Of a stretch of DNA of 64,000 nt, positions 31,365 through 39,116 are shown one piece after another (positions within the stretch are counted from its first letter, which is position 1; each line of letters opens with the position of its first letter). Source of the stretch: Luteimonas fraxinea (GTDB taxonomy: Bacteria > Pseudomonadota > Gammaproteobacteria > Xanthomonadales > Xanthomonadaceae); NCBI RefSeq assembly GCF_021233355.1, contig NZ_CP089507.1, positions 1,116,001-1,180,000 of the forward strand. The letters run 5' to 3'. The notes beneath the pieces are model-generated. The model had not been told where the DNA came from. It saw only the letters and a program-made list of their open reading frames with translations, and searched no databases. The translations under genes were made by a program, and so were the position numbers.

Positions 31365-31441
31365 CCGCGGATTGTCGCATCGCGATGCGGGTATCGCGCC
31401 CGGACGCGTGGCGTTGCGGCATGCCCTGCAGAAACGTCAGG

Positions 31442-31478
31442 CAAAAAAAAGCCCGCGACCGGTAAACCGGTTGCGGGC
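31442..31478 (-). terminator. Terminator of the oxidoreductase/glycosyltransferase operon
   Basis: A 13-position stem with one mismatch (GCCCGCGACCGGT/ACCGGTTGCGGGC) is followed on the minus strand by eight Ts. It lies between the PYROXD2-like gene and glnE and separates the two transcription units. Confidence 0.85.
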
Positions 31479-31569
31479 CTTGCTCCCTCCCCCACGTCGG
31501 GTGCAGGGCGATAGTGAAAGAGTCGTTACCGCTTTGCACGCTGCATTGCAAAACGATACCGGCGGGTTC

Positions 31570-31642
31570 AAAAAATCGCCTGGAGCGATTTTTGACGTCG
31601 CGGAGCGACGGCCCAGCGGGTGGCTGCCATGGATGGCGGCCA
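31570..31642. repeat. Three consecutive hairpins downstream of the PYROXD2-like gene
   Basis: In 73 bp: AAAAATCGC/GCGATTTTT (9 bp, 5-nt loop), CGTCGC/GCGACG (6 bp, loop GGA) and TGGCTGCCAT/ATGGCGGCCA (10 positions, one mismatch, 2-nt loop). They lie in the 296-bp gap between the gene at 31661 and glnE, where no gene is supported. It could be a dispersed structured repeat or 3' UTR element. Confidence 0.5.
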
Positions 31643-31660
31643 CAAAAAACCCTCGCCTGT

Positions 31661-33289
31661 TCAGGGTCTTGGGCCGCGCCGCAAGTCGCGCAGGATCTCG
31701 CGCGCGGCGTTGCGCCCTGGGAGTCCGGTGACGCCGCCACCCGGGTGCGAGCCGGAGCCACAGAGGTATAGGCCGCCCAGCGCACCGCGATAGTTCCCCT
31801 GCCCGAGCAGCGGCCGTGCGCTGAACAACTGGTCCGGGCCCAGCGCGCCGTGGAAGATGTCGCCGCCGATGAGGCCGAGCCGGCGTTCCAGATCGAAAGG
31901 CGTCAGCGCGTCATAGCCGAGCACGCTGCGCGCGAAGTTCGGCGCCTGCGCATCCACCGTGTCGATCATCAGTTGCGCGACGGTGTCGCGGTGCGCGTCC
32001 CAGCCGCCGTCGGCGTCCTCGATCACCGGATTGACGTGCTGGCAGAACAGGCTGGCGACGTGCTGGCCGGGCGGCGCGAGGCTGTCGTCGAGCGTCGACG
32101 AGATCACCAGTTCCACGACCGGCGCGCGCGCCCAGCCGGGATTGTGTTCGCGCGATTTCGCATCGAAGTACGCGCGCTCGAAATAGCCGAGCGAATCGCC
32201 GATCAGGATGCCGCTCTGATGATGCGGCTGCAGCGTCGTGCCCGGTGCTGCGCGGAAATCCGGCAGTTCCGACAGGGCGACATTCATTCGGAACGTTCCG
32301 GATCCGCAGCGGTAGCGGCGGATGCGCGCGGTGGTGTCCTCGTCGAGATGTTCGGGTGCGACCAGACGCGTGTAGAGCAGCTTCGGATTGAGGTTGGACG
32401 CCACCACGCCCGCGCGCAGTGTGCGTCCGTCGACGAGTGCGACGCCGACCGCGCGACCGTTCTCGACCAGCACCTGCGCCACGTCCGCATCGGTATCGAT
32501 CACCACGCCACGCGCGCGGCACTCGGTCGCGATCGCATCGCTGATTGCGCCCATGCCACCGATCGCGTGACCCCAGACGCCGCTCTTGCCGTTGACCTCG
32601 CCGAACACGTGATGCAGCAGCACGTAGGCCGAGCCTGGCGTGTAGGGACTGGCGAAATTGCCGACAATCGAATCCCAGCCCAGCGCGGCCTTCAGCGGTT
32701 CGCATTCGAACCAGTCGTCGAGCAGTTCGCCGGCGGATTTGGAGAACAGATCGAGCAGGTCGCGGCGGCCGCGCATGTCCAGCGATTTCAGCTGCCGCGC
32801 GACGGTCAGCGAGTTGAGCCAGTCGGCGAGTACGAAGCGGTCGCTGACGTTAGGCGGCGTCGCATGCATCAGCGCACGCAGCACGACGACCACGCGATCG
32901 AGCATCGCGTAATACTCGGGCAGACGCGCCGCATCGCGCGGCGACCAGCGCGCGAGTTCAGCGGCGCCGTCGGGTCCGCCCAGACGGAATGCACGACCGT
33001 CGGGCAGCGGCAGGAAATTCGAGTACGGCCGCTCGACCACGCGCAGGCCGTGCTGCGCCAGCCGCAGGTCCGCGATCACCTTCGGATTGAGCAGGCTGAC
33101 GGTGTAGCTCGCCAGCGAGTTGCGGAAGCCCGGATGGAATTCTTCGGTGACGGCCGCGCCACCGACGACGCCGCGACGTTCCAGTACGCGCACGCGCAAG
33201 CCCGCGCCCGCGAGATACGCCGCGCAGACCAGTCCGTTGTGGCCGCCGCCGACGACCAGCACATCGCAGTCGTCGCGGCGGGCGCTCAT
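31661..33289 (-). CDS. PYROXD2-like FAD-dependent oxidoreductase (phytoene dehydrogenase superfamily)
   Basis: 542 residues. The ATG at 33289 overlaps the stop of the upstream glycosyltransferase (ATGA), fixing the start and implying coupling. The N-terminal dinucleotide fold is DVLVVGGGHNGLVCAAYLAGAG, then an FAD-contacting GGAAVTEEFHPGF, and a C-terminal FAD-closing CGSGSHPGGGVTGLPGRNAA. This pattern fits the PYROXD2/phytoene-desaturase-like group; many members are not carotenoid enzymes, and no other crt gene is nearby. Substrate unknown. Pairing with a MurG-like enzyme hints at a lipid or isoprenoid-linked substrate, which is only inference. Confidence 0.85.
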   Translation of the reverse strand: MSARRDDCDVLVVGGGHNGLVCAAYLAGAGLRVRVLERRGVVGGAAVTEEFHPGFRNSLASYTVSLLNPKVIADLRLAQHGLRVVERPYSNFLPLPDGRAFRLGGPDGAAELARWSPRDAARLPEYYAMLDRVVVVLRALMHATPPNVSDRFVLADWLNSLTVARQLKSLDMRGRRDLLDLFSKSAGELLDDWFECEPLKAALGWDSIVGNFASPYTPGSAYVLLHHVFGEVNGKSGVWGHAIGGMGAISDAIATECRARGVVIDTDADVAQVLVENGRAVGVALVDGRTLRAGVVASNLNPKLLYTRLVAPEHLDEDTTARIRRYRCGSGTFRMNVALSELPDFRAAPGTTLQPHHQSGILIGDSLGYFERAYFDAKSREHNPGWARAPVVELVISSTLDDSLAPPGQHVASLFCQHVNPVIEDADGGWDAHRDTVAQLMIDTVDAQAPNFARSVLGYDALTPFDLERRLGLIGGDIFHGALGPDQLFSARPLLGQGNYRGALGGLYLCGSGSHPGGGVTGLPGRNAAREILRDLRRGPRP

Positions 33290-34404
33290 GCGTGCCGGGC
33301 CAGCGTGGACTGCACGAGATCGGCCAGCGTCGACGCGGCCTGCGGTCGACCGAGCGCCGCCGAGGCGCGCGCGGCATCGGGCAGGACGGTCGGCGATGCG
33401 AAGGCGTCTGCGAGCAACTTCGACAGATGCTCGGGCGTGAGTTCGGATTCGGGCACACACCAGCCGATGCCGGCCGCGGCCAGCGTTTCGGCGTTGCGGC
33501 GCTGCTCGTCGCGCGAGCCGCCGGCGGGAATCGGGACCAGCACCGCCGGACGGCCGACGGTGAGCAGATCGGCAGCCGTGGTCGCGCCGGCGCGGGTGAT
33601 CACCAGATGCGCATCGCGCAGGCGTGCGCCCATGTCGTCGAAGAACGGCCGCACGGTCGCGTCGATGCCGGCGTCGCGCAGCGTGCGTTCGATCTGGTCG
33701 GTCGCATCACCCTTGTATTGCAGCGAGACCTGCAGACGTTGGCGGATCGATCCGGGCAGTTGCAGCAGAGCCGGCGGCACGACGTCACCGAACACGCGCG
33801 CGCTCTGGCTGCCGCCGACGACGAGCAGGCGCAGCGGTGCAGCCGCATCGAGCAATGGATAGTCGCCGCGCGCATCGAGGATCGCCTGGCGCACGGGATT
33901 ACCGGTGTCGACGATGCGCGCGGCGTCGAAGCCGTCGAGACCGGCGGTGTCCGGGAACGACGTCGCCACGCCATCGGCGAAGCGCAGCAGTTTGCGGTTG
34001 GCCATGCTCAGGCGCGCGCCCTGCTCGTGCAGCAGCAGCGGCAGCGCGCGGCTCCTGGCCGCCAACGCTGGCGCGAAGCTCGGATAGCCACCAAACCCGA
34101 CCAGCAGACGCACGCCGCGACGGCGCATGTCGGCGCGTGCCTGCGCCGTCGCGCGCAGGATCGTCAGGCCGGCCGCCAGCTTGCCCGACAGCCCACCTTC
34201 AAGGCTGCGTGCCGGCAGCACCACGTGGTCGAGCCCGGCGAGCGCCTGCGTGTACGCAGCGCCGCGGCGCTCGGTGTAGATCACCACCGGATGTCCGCGG
34301 CGCTGCAGTTCACGCGCCAGCGCCTCGGCCGGAAACAGATGCCCGCCGGTGCCGCCAGCGGCGCAGGCGATGGTGGGAAGCGATGCGGGAGACACGTGCG
34401 ACAT
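33286..34404 (-). CDS. MurG-like UDP-sugar glycosyltransferase (orphan)
   Basis: 372 residues of GT28/GT-B fold. The N-terminal acceptor-side loop is GGTGGHLFPAEALA (17-30). LLHEQGARLSMANR is MurG-like, the central glycine motif is VVGGSQSAR, and the donor-binding part is RAGATTAADLLTVGRPAVLVPIP. These match MurG, which adds GlcNAc to lipid I. But the gene is not in a division and cell-wall (dcw) cluster: no mur, fts or ddl gene is near. The sequence style reminds me of alphaproteobacterial MurG. It could be a laterally acquired second MurG or a relative with another lipid acceptor. Start at MSHVSPASL (34404); the frame stays open upstream without family features. Confidence 0.8.
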   Translation of the reverse strand: MSHVSPASLPTIACAAGGTGGHLFPAEALARELQRRGHPVVIYTERRGAAYTQALAGLDHVVLPARSLEGGLSGKLAAGLTILRATAQARADMRRRGVRLLVGFGGYPSFAPALAARSRALPLLLHEQGARLSMANRKLLRFADGVATSFPDTAGLDGFDAARIVDTGNPVRQAILDARGDYPLLDAAAPLRLLVVGGSQSARVFGDVVPPALLQLPGSIRQRLQVSLQYKGDATDQIERTLRDAGIDATVRPFFDDMGARLRDAHLVITRAGATTAADLLTVGRPAVLVPIPAGGSRDEQRRNAETLAAAGIGWCVPESELTPEHLSKLLADAFASPTVLPDAARASAALGRPQAASTLADLVQSTLARHA

Positions 34405-34478
34405 GGACAACCTGGGGGAACACGACAGCGCACGACTATAGCCAGTGCGCCCGGCGCGTTCACGCCCGCGCGTGGCGC

Positions 34479-35204
34479 TCAGTCGTCCAGCGTGCGGGTC
34501 ATGAAGGTGCTGAAGGGATCGTCGATGTAATCGCCGAACGGACCGCAGGGCGCGAAGCCTTGGCGCGCGTACAGCACATGCGCCGGGGCGAACGCGGCGG
34601 CGGTACCGGTCTCCAGGCTCAGCCGCTGCCAGCCCTGCGCGCGCGCCGTGGCCATCAGGTGCGCGAGCATTGCTGATGCGACGCCCTGGCGGAGGTGCGC
34701 GGCGTCGGTGCGCATCGATTTGAGTTCGCCATGCCCGTTGCCGAGATCCTTCAGCGCGCCGCAGCCGGCCAGCGCATCGCCGCGCCAGGCACCCCAGAAC
34801 GACACGCCCGGCGCGCGCAGCCCGGACAGATCCAGCGCGTGGATGCTTTCGGGCGGCGAGTGCAAGGCCATCGCGTCGAGGTGCGCCTGCAGCAACCCGA
34901 TGACGCGTGGATCGTCGAGGCCGCCGGCGCGGATATCCAGCGTCGACTCGGGCGCCTGCAGCCAGGCCAGCTTGCGCGCACGCGGCTGGCGCTTGAGTTG
35001 CCATTCGGCGCGCGAGGCGCTGGCGCGATCGGGATAGCCGCGACTGGCGAGGATGCGCACCGGCGGGTTGCCGCGCGTGTATTTCGCGCCGCGCCCTGCC
35101 GCGTGGGCCTTGAACCGCGCGTCGAGATCATTGGTGATGCCGGCATACCAGCTGCCGTTGCGGCATTCGAGCAGGTACAGGTGCCAGGGCGACGGTGCGG
35201 TCAT
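34479..35204 (-). CDS. GIY-YIG nuclease domain fused to GNAT acetyltransferase
   Basis: 241 residues in one unbroken frame. Residues 8-85 form a UPF0213/YhbQ-type GIY-YIG domain: [27 protein letters not shown] carries the Y-x(n)-YAGIT core and a following Arg. Residues about 90-241 form a GNAT acetyltransferase: [17 protein letters not shown], then [24 protein letters not shown] (acetyl-CoA loop, here RQGVAS) and LYARQGF. The two domains are usually separate proteins. The nuclease part may act on DNA; the acetylation substrate is unknown. Located 74 bp upstream of the MurG-like gene on the same strand. Confidence 0.85.
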   Translation of the reverse strand: MTAPSPWHLYLLECRNGSWYAGITNDLDARFKAHAAGRGAKYTRGNPPVRILASRGYPDRASASRAEWQLKRQPRARKLAWLQAPESTLDIRAGGLDDPRVIGLLQAHLDAMALHSPPESIHALDLSGLRAPGVSFWGAWRGDALAGCGALKDLGNGHGELKSMRTDAAHLRQGVASAMLAHLMATARAQGWQRLSLETGTAAAFAPAHVLYARQGFAPCGPFGDYIDDPFSTFMTRTLDD

Positions 35205-35235
35205 CGCACCGATTATCCATACGCGCGCGGCGCTG

Positions 35236-36450
35236 TCAGCGGTCCAGACGATCGAAGGAAAACAGGGCCGCCAGCGGATGTTTGCGCCGCTCGATCAGCG
35301 CCCGCAGCAGGCCGGCGCCCAGCATCGAATAGGTGATGCCGTTGCCGCCATAGGCCATCGCGAAATGCACGCGCTTGCCCGTCGCGGCGTGCGGGCCGAA
35401 GAACGGCAGGCCGTCTTCGGTTTCGGCGAAGGTGCCGGCCCAGGAGAACGTGGGCGTCAGGTCGAGATCCGGGCGTATCTTCGCGATCTGTTTCATCAGC
35501 ACGCGCGCCTTCTTCTCCACGCGCGCGTCGCGCCTTGCGGGCACGTCGACATCGTCGTCCTCGCCGCCGATCAGCAGGCGCCGGTCGCCGGTGGTTCGCA
35601 TGTAGAGATAGGGCCGCGCGGTTTCCCAGACCAGGGTGTGGGTGAGCGGACCGAGCTGGGCTTCGGAGATCGGATCGGTGACGAAGGCATAGCTGCTGCG
35701 GTTGCGCGCGACCTGCTTCGGCAGCCAGTGCTGGCTGGCGTAGCCGGCAGCGATCACGACGTGGCGGGCGCGGATGCGCGCGCCGTTGTCGGTAGTCGCG
35801 ACGACATCGCGCGGACGCGCATCGAGCCGCAGGATCGCGGTGCGGTCGAACACCTGCGCGCCACGCTTCACCAGTCGCGCGAGCAGCCGTGACGCGAAGC
35901 GGTAGGGATCGACCTGCGCAGCCTGCTTGCTGCGCAGCGCAGCGGGCGCGTCGATCATGTATTCGGCCTTCAGCGGTTCCGATTCCAGATACTCGATGTC
36001 GAAGCCGTGGCGTCGACGCGCGTCGTATTCCTCGCGCAGGCTGGCGACGTCGCGCCTGCGGCTGGCGTAGTACAGGCTGTCGGCGCGTTCGAAATCCACA
36101 TCGCGCAGGCCGCGTGCGACCTCGCCCAGCATGTCGATCGACTCGCCGCAGGCGCGATACGCCATTGCGGCATCGTCCTCGCCGTAGCGCTTGGCCAGAT
36201 CCACCAGATGGGTGTCGATCTCGTACTGCAGCAGCGCGGTGCTCGCGGCCGTGCTGCCCCAGGCGATGTCGCGCTGCTCGACGACGACGACCGAATTTCC
36301 GTGCGTGGCGAGTTCGTCGGCGATCAACGCGCCGGTGATGCCGCCGCCGATGACCAGCACGTCGCAGGCCACGTCGGCTTCAAGCCGCGGGAACGCGTGC
36401 ATCAGACCGTTGCGCACGGCCCAGAAGGGGTAACCGCTCTTGAGGTCCAT
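35236..36450 (-). CDS. DAO-family FAD-dependent oxidoreductase
   Basis: 404 residues. The FAD-binding motif [22 protein letters not shown] (about 30-51) is followed by [24 protein letters not shown], typical of D-amino-acid oxidase-like enzymes (glycine oxidase, GlpD, MnmC-like). A C-terminal FAD contact is [20 protein letters not shown]. It likely oxidises an amine or hydroxy substrate; nothing identifies which. It lies 31 bp downstream of nothing coding on its own side and ends 31 bp before the GIY-YIG/GNAT gene, so co-transcription is plausible. Divergent from the HI0933-family gene. Confidence 0.85.
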   Translation of the reverse strand: MDLKSGYPFWAVRNGLMHAFPRLEADVACDVLVIGGGITGALIADELATHGNSVVVVEQRDIAWGSTAASTALLQYEIDTHLVDLAKRYGEDDAAMAYRACGESIDMLGEVARGLRDVDFERADSLYYASRRRDVASLREEYDARRRHGFDIEYLESEPLKAEYMIDAPAALRSKQAAQVDPYRFASRLLARLVKRGAQVFDRTAILRLDARPRDVVATTDNGARIRARHVVIAAGYASQHWLPKQVARNRSSYAFVTDPISEAQLGPLTHTLVWETARPYLYMRTTGDRRLLIGGEDDDVDVPARRDARVEKKARVLMKQIAKIRPDLDLTPTFSWAGTFAETEDGLPFFGPHAATGKRVHFAMAYGGNGITYSMLGAGLLRALIERRKHPLAALFSFDRLDR

Positions 36451-36576
36451 GCGCGCGCATCGGCTGGGAGGTGCGACAGCCTAGGCACGCGTGCGTGAAT
36501 ACGTCGACGACGGCCTCCGACGACAGCCGCGACCGGCGACCGCTAGACTGCGCGCCCCTGCCCGACCCGTGCTGCG

Positions 36577-37794
36577 ATGTCCGTTGTTCCTGCCCCCGCC
36601 TCCACCGCCCTGCCGTCCACCGAGTGGGACGTCATCGTGCTGGGCGCCGGCGCGGCCGGCCTGATGGCGGCGATCGCGGCCGGCCAGCGCGGGCGCCGCG
36701 TGCTGGTGGTCGACCACGCGAACAAGGTCGGCAAGAAGATCCTGATGTCGGGCGGCGGCCACTGCAATTTCACCAACACCGGCACCACGCCGGCCCAGTA
36801 CCTCTCGGACAACCCGCACTTCTGCAAGTCCGCGCTGGCACGCTACACGCCGCAGGATTTCATCGAGCTGGTCGACCGCCACGGCATCGCCTGGCACGAG
36901 AAAGAGCTGGGCCAGCTGTTCTGCGATGGCTCCTCGAAGCAGATCGTGCAGTTGCTGCTCGACGAGGCCGACGCCGTCGGCGTGCAGCTGCGCACGCACT
37001 GCACGGTGCAGTTGCCGCGACGCGTCGACGACGGCTACGTGATCGACACCGCAGCCGGGCGACTGCGCTGCGCCTCGCTGATCGTCGCGACCGGCGGCCT
37101 GTCGATTCCGAGCATGGGCGCTAGCGGCTTCGGCTACGACCTCGCGCGCGGCTTCGGCCACACGCTGGTGCCGACGCGCGCGGGCCTGGTGCCGCTGACG
37201 CTCAGTGGCAAACACCAGGAACGACTGGACGAACTCTCCGGCGTCGCACTCGATGTCGAAGCCGGCTGCAACGGCGCGTTCTTCCGCAACCGCATGTTGG
37301 TCACGCACCGCGGCATCAGCGGCCCTGCGATCCTGCAGATCTCGTCCTACTGGCAACCCGGCGACGATCTGCGTCTGGACCTGCTGCCTGGCCGCGATGC
37401 GCTGGCGTGGCTGCAGACGCAGCAGGCCGAGCGCCCCGGCACCGAACTGAAGAACGTGCTGGCCGAACTGATGCCACGCCGGTTCGCGCAGCGCTTGTGC
37501 GAGATCTGGCTGCCGAACCGGCCAATGAAGCAGTTCACCCCGCCGCAGCTGCAGGACGCCGCCGCGCTGCTGCAGGCCTGGCCGCTGGTCGCCAGCGGCA
37601 CCGAGGGCTACCGCACAGCTGAGGTCACGCTTGGCGGCGTGGATACCGGCGGCGTGTCGTCGCGCACGATGGAATCACAGCACGCGCCCGGGCTGTACTT
37701 CATCGGCGAAGTGCTCGACGTCACCGGATGGCTCGGCGGCTACAACTTCCAGTGGGCCTGGGCCTCGGGCATGGCGGCGGGCAGCGCGGCCTAG
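36577..37794 (+). CDS. HI0933/BaiN-family flavoprotein
   Basis: 405 residues. Family hallmarks are clear: VIVLGAGAAGLMAAIAAGQRG at the N-terminus, NKVGKKILMSGGGHCNFTNT, the C-terminal part TLGGVDTGGVSSRTMES and the FAD closure GEVLDVTGWLGGYNFQWAWASG. Members are NAD(P)/FAD-dependent; most have no known substrate, and one homologue (BaiN) acts in bile acid dehydroxylation. Probably cytosolic. Single-gene unit, convergent with aroG. Confidence 0.9.
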   Translation: MSVVPAPASTALPSTEWDVIVLGAGAAGLMAAIAAGQRGRRVLVVDHANKVGKKILMSGGGHCNFTNTGTTPAQYLSDNPHFCKSALARYTPQDFIELVDRHGIAWHEKELGQLFCDGSSKQIVQLLLDEADAVGVQLRTHCTVQLPRRVDDGYVIDTAAGRLRCASLIVATGGLSIPSMGASGFGYDLARGFGHTLVPTRAGLVPLTLSGKHQERLDELSGVALDVEAGCNGAFFRNRMLVTHRGISGPAILQISSYWQPGDDLRLDLLPGRDALAWLQTQQAERPGTELKNVLAELMPRRFAQRLCEIWLPNRPMKQFTPPQLQDAAALLQAWPLVASGTEGYRTAEVTLGGVDTGGVSSRTMESQHAPGLYFIGEVLDVTGWLGGYNFQWAWASGMAAGSAA

Positions 37795-37807
37795 CTTTTC
37801 TGCAGGC

Positions 37808-38881
37808 TCAGGCCGCCTGCGAATCCGCCGGCGCGCGGCGCGTCCGCACCGCATCCGCGAGACGGTCGAGCGTGCGCACCGTCGTGCCCCAGTCGATGCA
37901 GCCGTCGGTGATGCTCTGGCCGTAGACCAGCGGCGCGCCCGGCACCAGCGCCTGCTTGCCTGCAACGAGATGGCTTTCGATCATCGCGCCGACGATGCGG
38001 CGCTCGCCGCTTTCGAGCTGACGCGCGATGTCACCGATGACCTTCGGCTGGTTGTCGGCATTCTTGCTGCTGTTGGCGTGGCTGGCATCGATCATCAACG
38101 CCGCGCGCAGACCCTGCGCCTGCAGCACGCCCGATGCAGACTCGACGTGCGCCGCGTCGTAGTTGGGCACCGCGCCGCCGCGCAGGATCACGTGGCAATC
38201 CAGATTGCCGGACGTCGAGGCCACCGCGCAGCGCCCGTCCTTGCCGACGGCGAGGAAATGGTGCGGATGCGAGGCCGCGCCGACCGCATCCACCGCAATG
38301 CGCACGTCGCCGCCGGTGCCGTTCTTGAAGCCGACCGGACACGACAACCCCGACGCCATCTCGCGATGCACCTGGCTCTCGGTCGTGCGCGCACCGATCG
38401 CGCCCCAGGCCACCAGATCGGCGATGTATTGCGGGCTGATGATGTCGAGGAATTCGACACCAGCCGGCAGGCCCAGCGCATTGACCTCGCGCAGCAGCCC
38501 GCGCGCCAGACGAAGGCCTTTGTCGATGTGGAAGCTGCCGTCGAGATCGGGATCGTTGATCAGACCCTTCCAGCCGATCGTCGTGCGCGGCTTCTCGAAG
38601 TACACGCGCATCACCAGTTCCAGCGCGTCGCCATGCGTGTCGCGCAGCGCGCGCAGGCGGTGCGCGTACTCCATCGCCGCGACCGGGTCGTGGATCGAGC
38701 ACGGGCCGACGATGACGATCAAGCGGTCGTCCTCGCCGTGCAGGATCGCGTGGCAGGCCGCGCGGGCGTCGGCGACGGTCGTCGACATCGCGTCACTGCA
38801 GGGCAGTTCGGCGAGCAGCGTGGCGGGCGGGGTCAGCGGTTGCAGGTCGCGGATGCGGAGGTCGTCGGTGTGCGGGGGCAT
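37808..38881 (-). CDS. aroG: 3-deoxy-7-phosphoheptulonate (DAHP) synthase, class I
   Basis: 357 residues from MPPHTDDLRIRD. Condenses phosphoenolpyruvate and erythrose 4-phosphate, the committed step to chorismate and Phe/Tyr/Trp. Class I AroF/G/H motifs are visible: VGPCSIHDP (PEP site), MRVYFEKPRTTIGWKG, DIISPQYIADLVAWGAIGARTTESQ, FKNGTGG and the metal-binding DASHANSSKN and GQSITDGCI. Which amino acid feeds back on it cannot be read. The 165 bp upstream hold an aromatic-rich leader peptide and a terminator, so transcription attenuation is likely. Another shikimate gene, aroQ, lies at 48172. Confidence 0.95.
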   Translation of the reverse strand: MPPHTDDLRIRDLQPLTPPATLLAELPCSDAMSTTVADARAACHAILHGEDDRLIVIVGPCSIHDPVAAMEYAHRLRALRDTHGDALELVMRVYFEKPRTTIGWKGLINDPDLDGSFHIDKGLRLARGLLREVNALGLPAGVEFLDIISPQYIADLVAWGAIGARTTESQVHREMASGLSCPVGFKNGTGGDVRIAVDAVGAASHPHHFLAVGKDGRCAVASTSGNLDCHVILRGGAVPNYDAAHVESASGVLQAQGLRAALMIDASHANSSKNADNQPKVIGDIARQLESGERRIVGAMIESHLVAGKQALVPGAPLVYGQSITDGCIDWGTTVRTLDRLADAVRTRRAPADSQAA

Positions 38882-38910
38882 GGTCGATCTCGGAAACGGA
38901 AGGCTGGAAA

Positions 38911-38941
38911 CGAAAAAAGCCGCCAGGGTCTCTGGCGGCTT
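38911..38941 (-). terminator. Terminator hairpin (attenuator) ahead of aroG
   Basis: A 10-bp perfect stem (AAGCCGCCAG/CTGGCGGCTT, 5-nt loop) is followed on the minus strand by a six-T run, 30 nt before the aroG ATG. It lies after a leader peptide gene and before the structural gene. Its 5' arm contains GCCGCC, which can also pair with GGCGGC in the leader (38988-38993). Confidence 0.85.
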
Positions 38942-38965
38942 CCGGGACATACGTGCGACCTGGTG

Positions 38966-39046
38966 TCAGGGCGCGCGCCGACCGTCCGCCGCCTGTGGCG
39001 TCGGAAACGCATACCAATAGAAATAGCTGGCGGGGCGCGAGGTCAT
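38966..39046 (-). CDS. aroG leader peptide
   Basis: A 26-residue open frame with SYFYWYAF at residues 7-14: three Tyr, two Phe and one Trp in eight codons. Such clustering of the end-product amino acids of the pathway is the signature of an attenuation leader. The frame ends 25 nt before the terminator stem. When charged aromatic tRNAs are short, stalling at codons 8-14 would free GGCGGC (38988-38993) to pair with the terminator arm and prevent termination. No good Shine-Dalgarno is seen, so the exact start is less certain than the codon run. Confidence 0.8.
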   Translation of the reverse strand: MTSRPASYFYWYAFPTPQAADGRRAP

Positions 39047-39116
39047 GGCGCCATTGATAACACGGCGCTCCGCGCGGTGCGACGGTTGCAGTCGCGACCA
39101 TCGCGACCCGCCGCCT

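Noticed and set aside
31365..31660. Small frames in the glnE/PYROXD2 gap
   Set aside because: They read through the terminator and hairpins; no start signal or composition supports coding.
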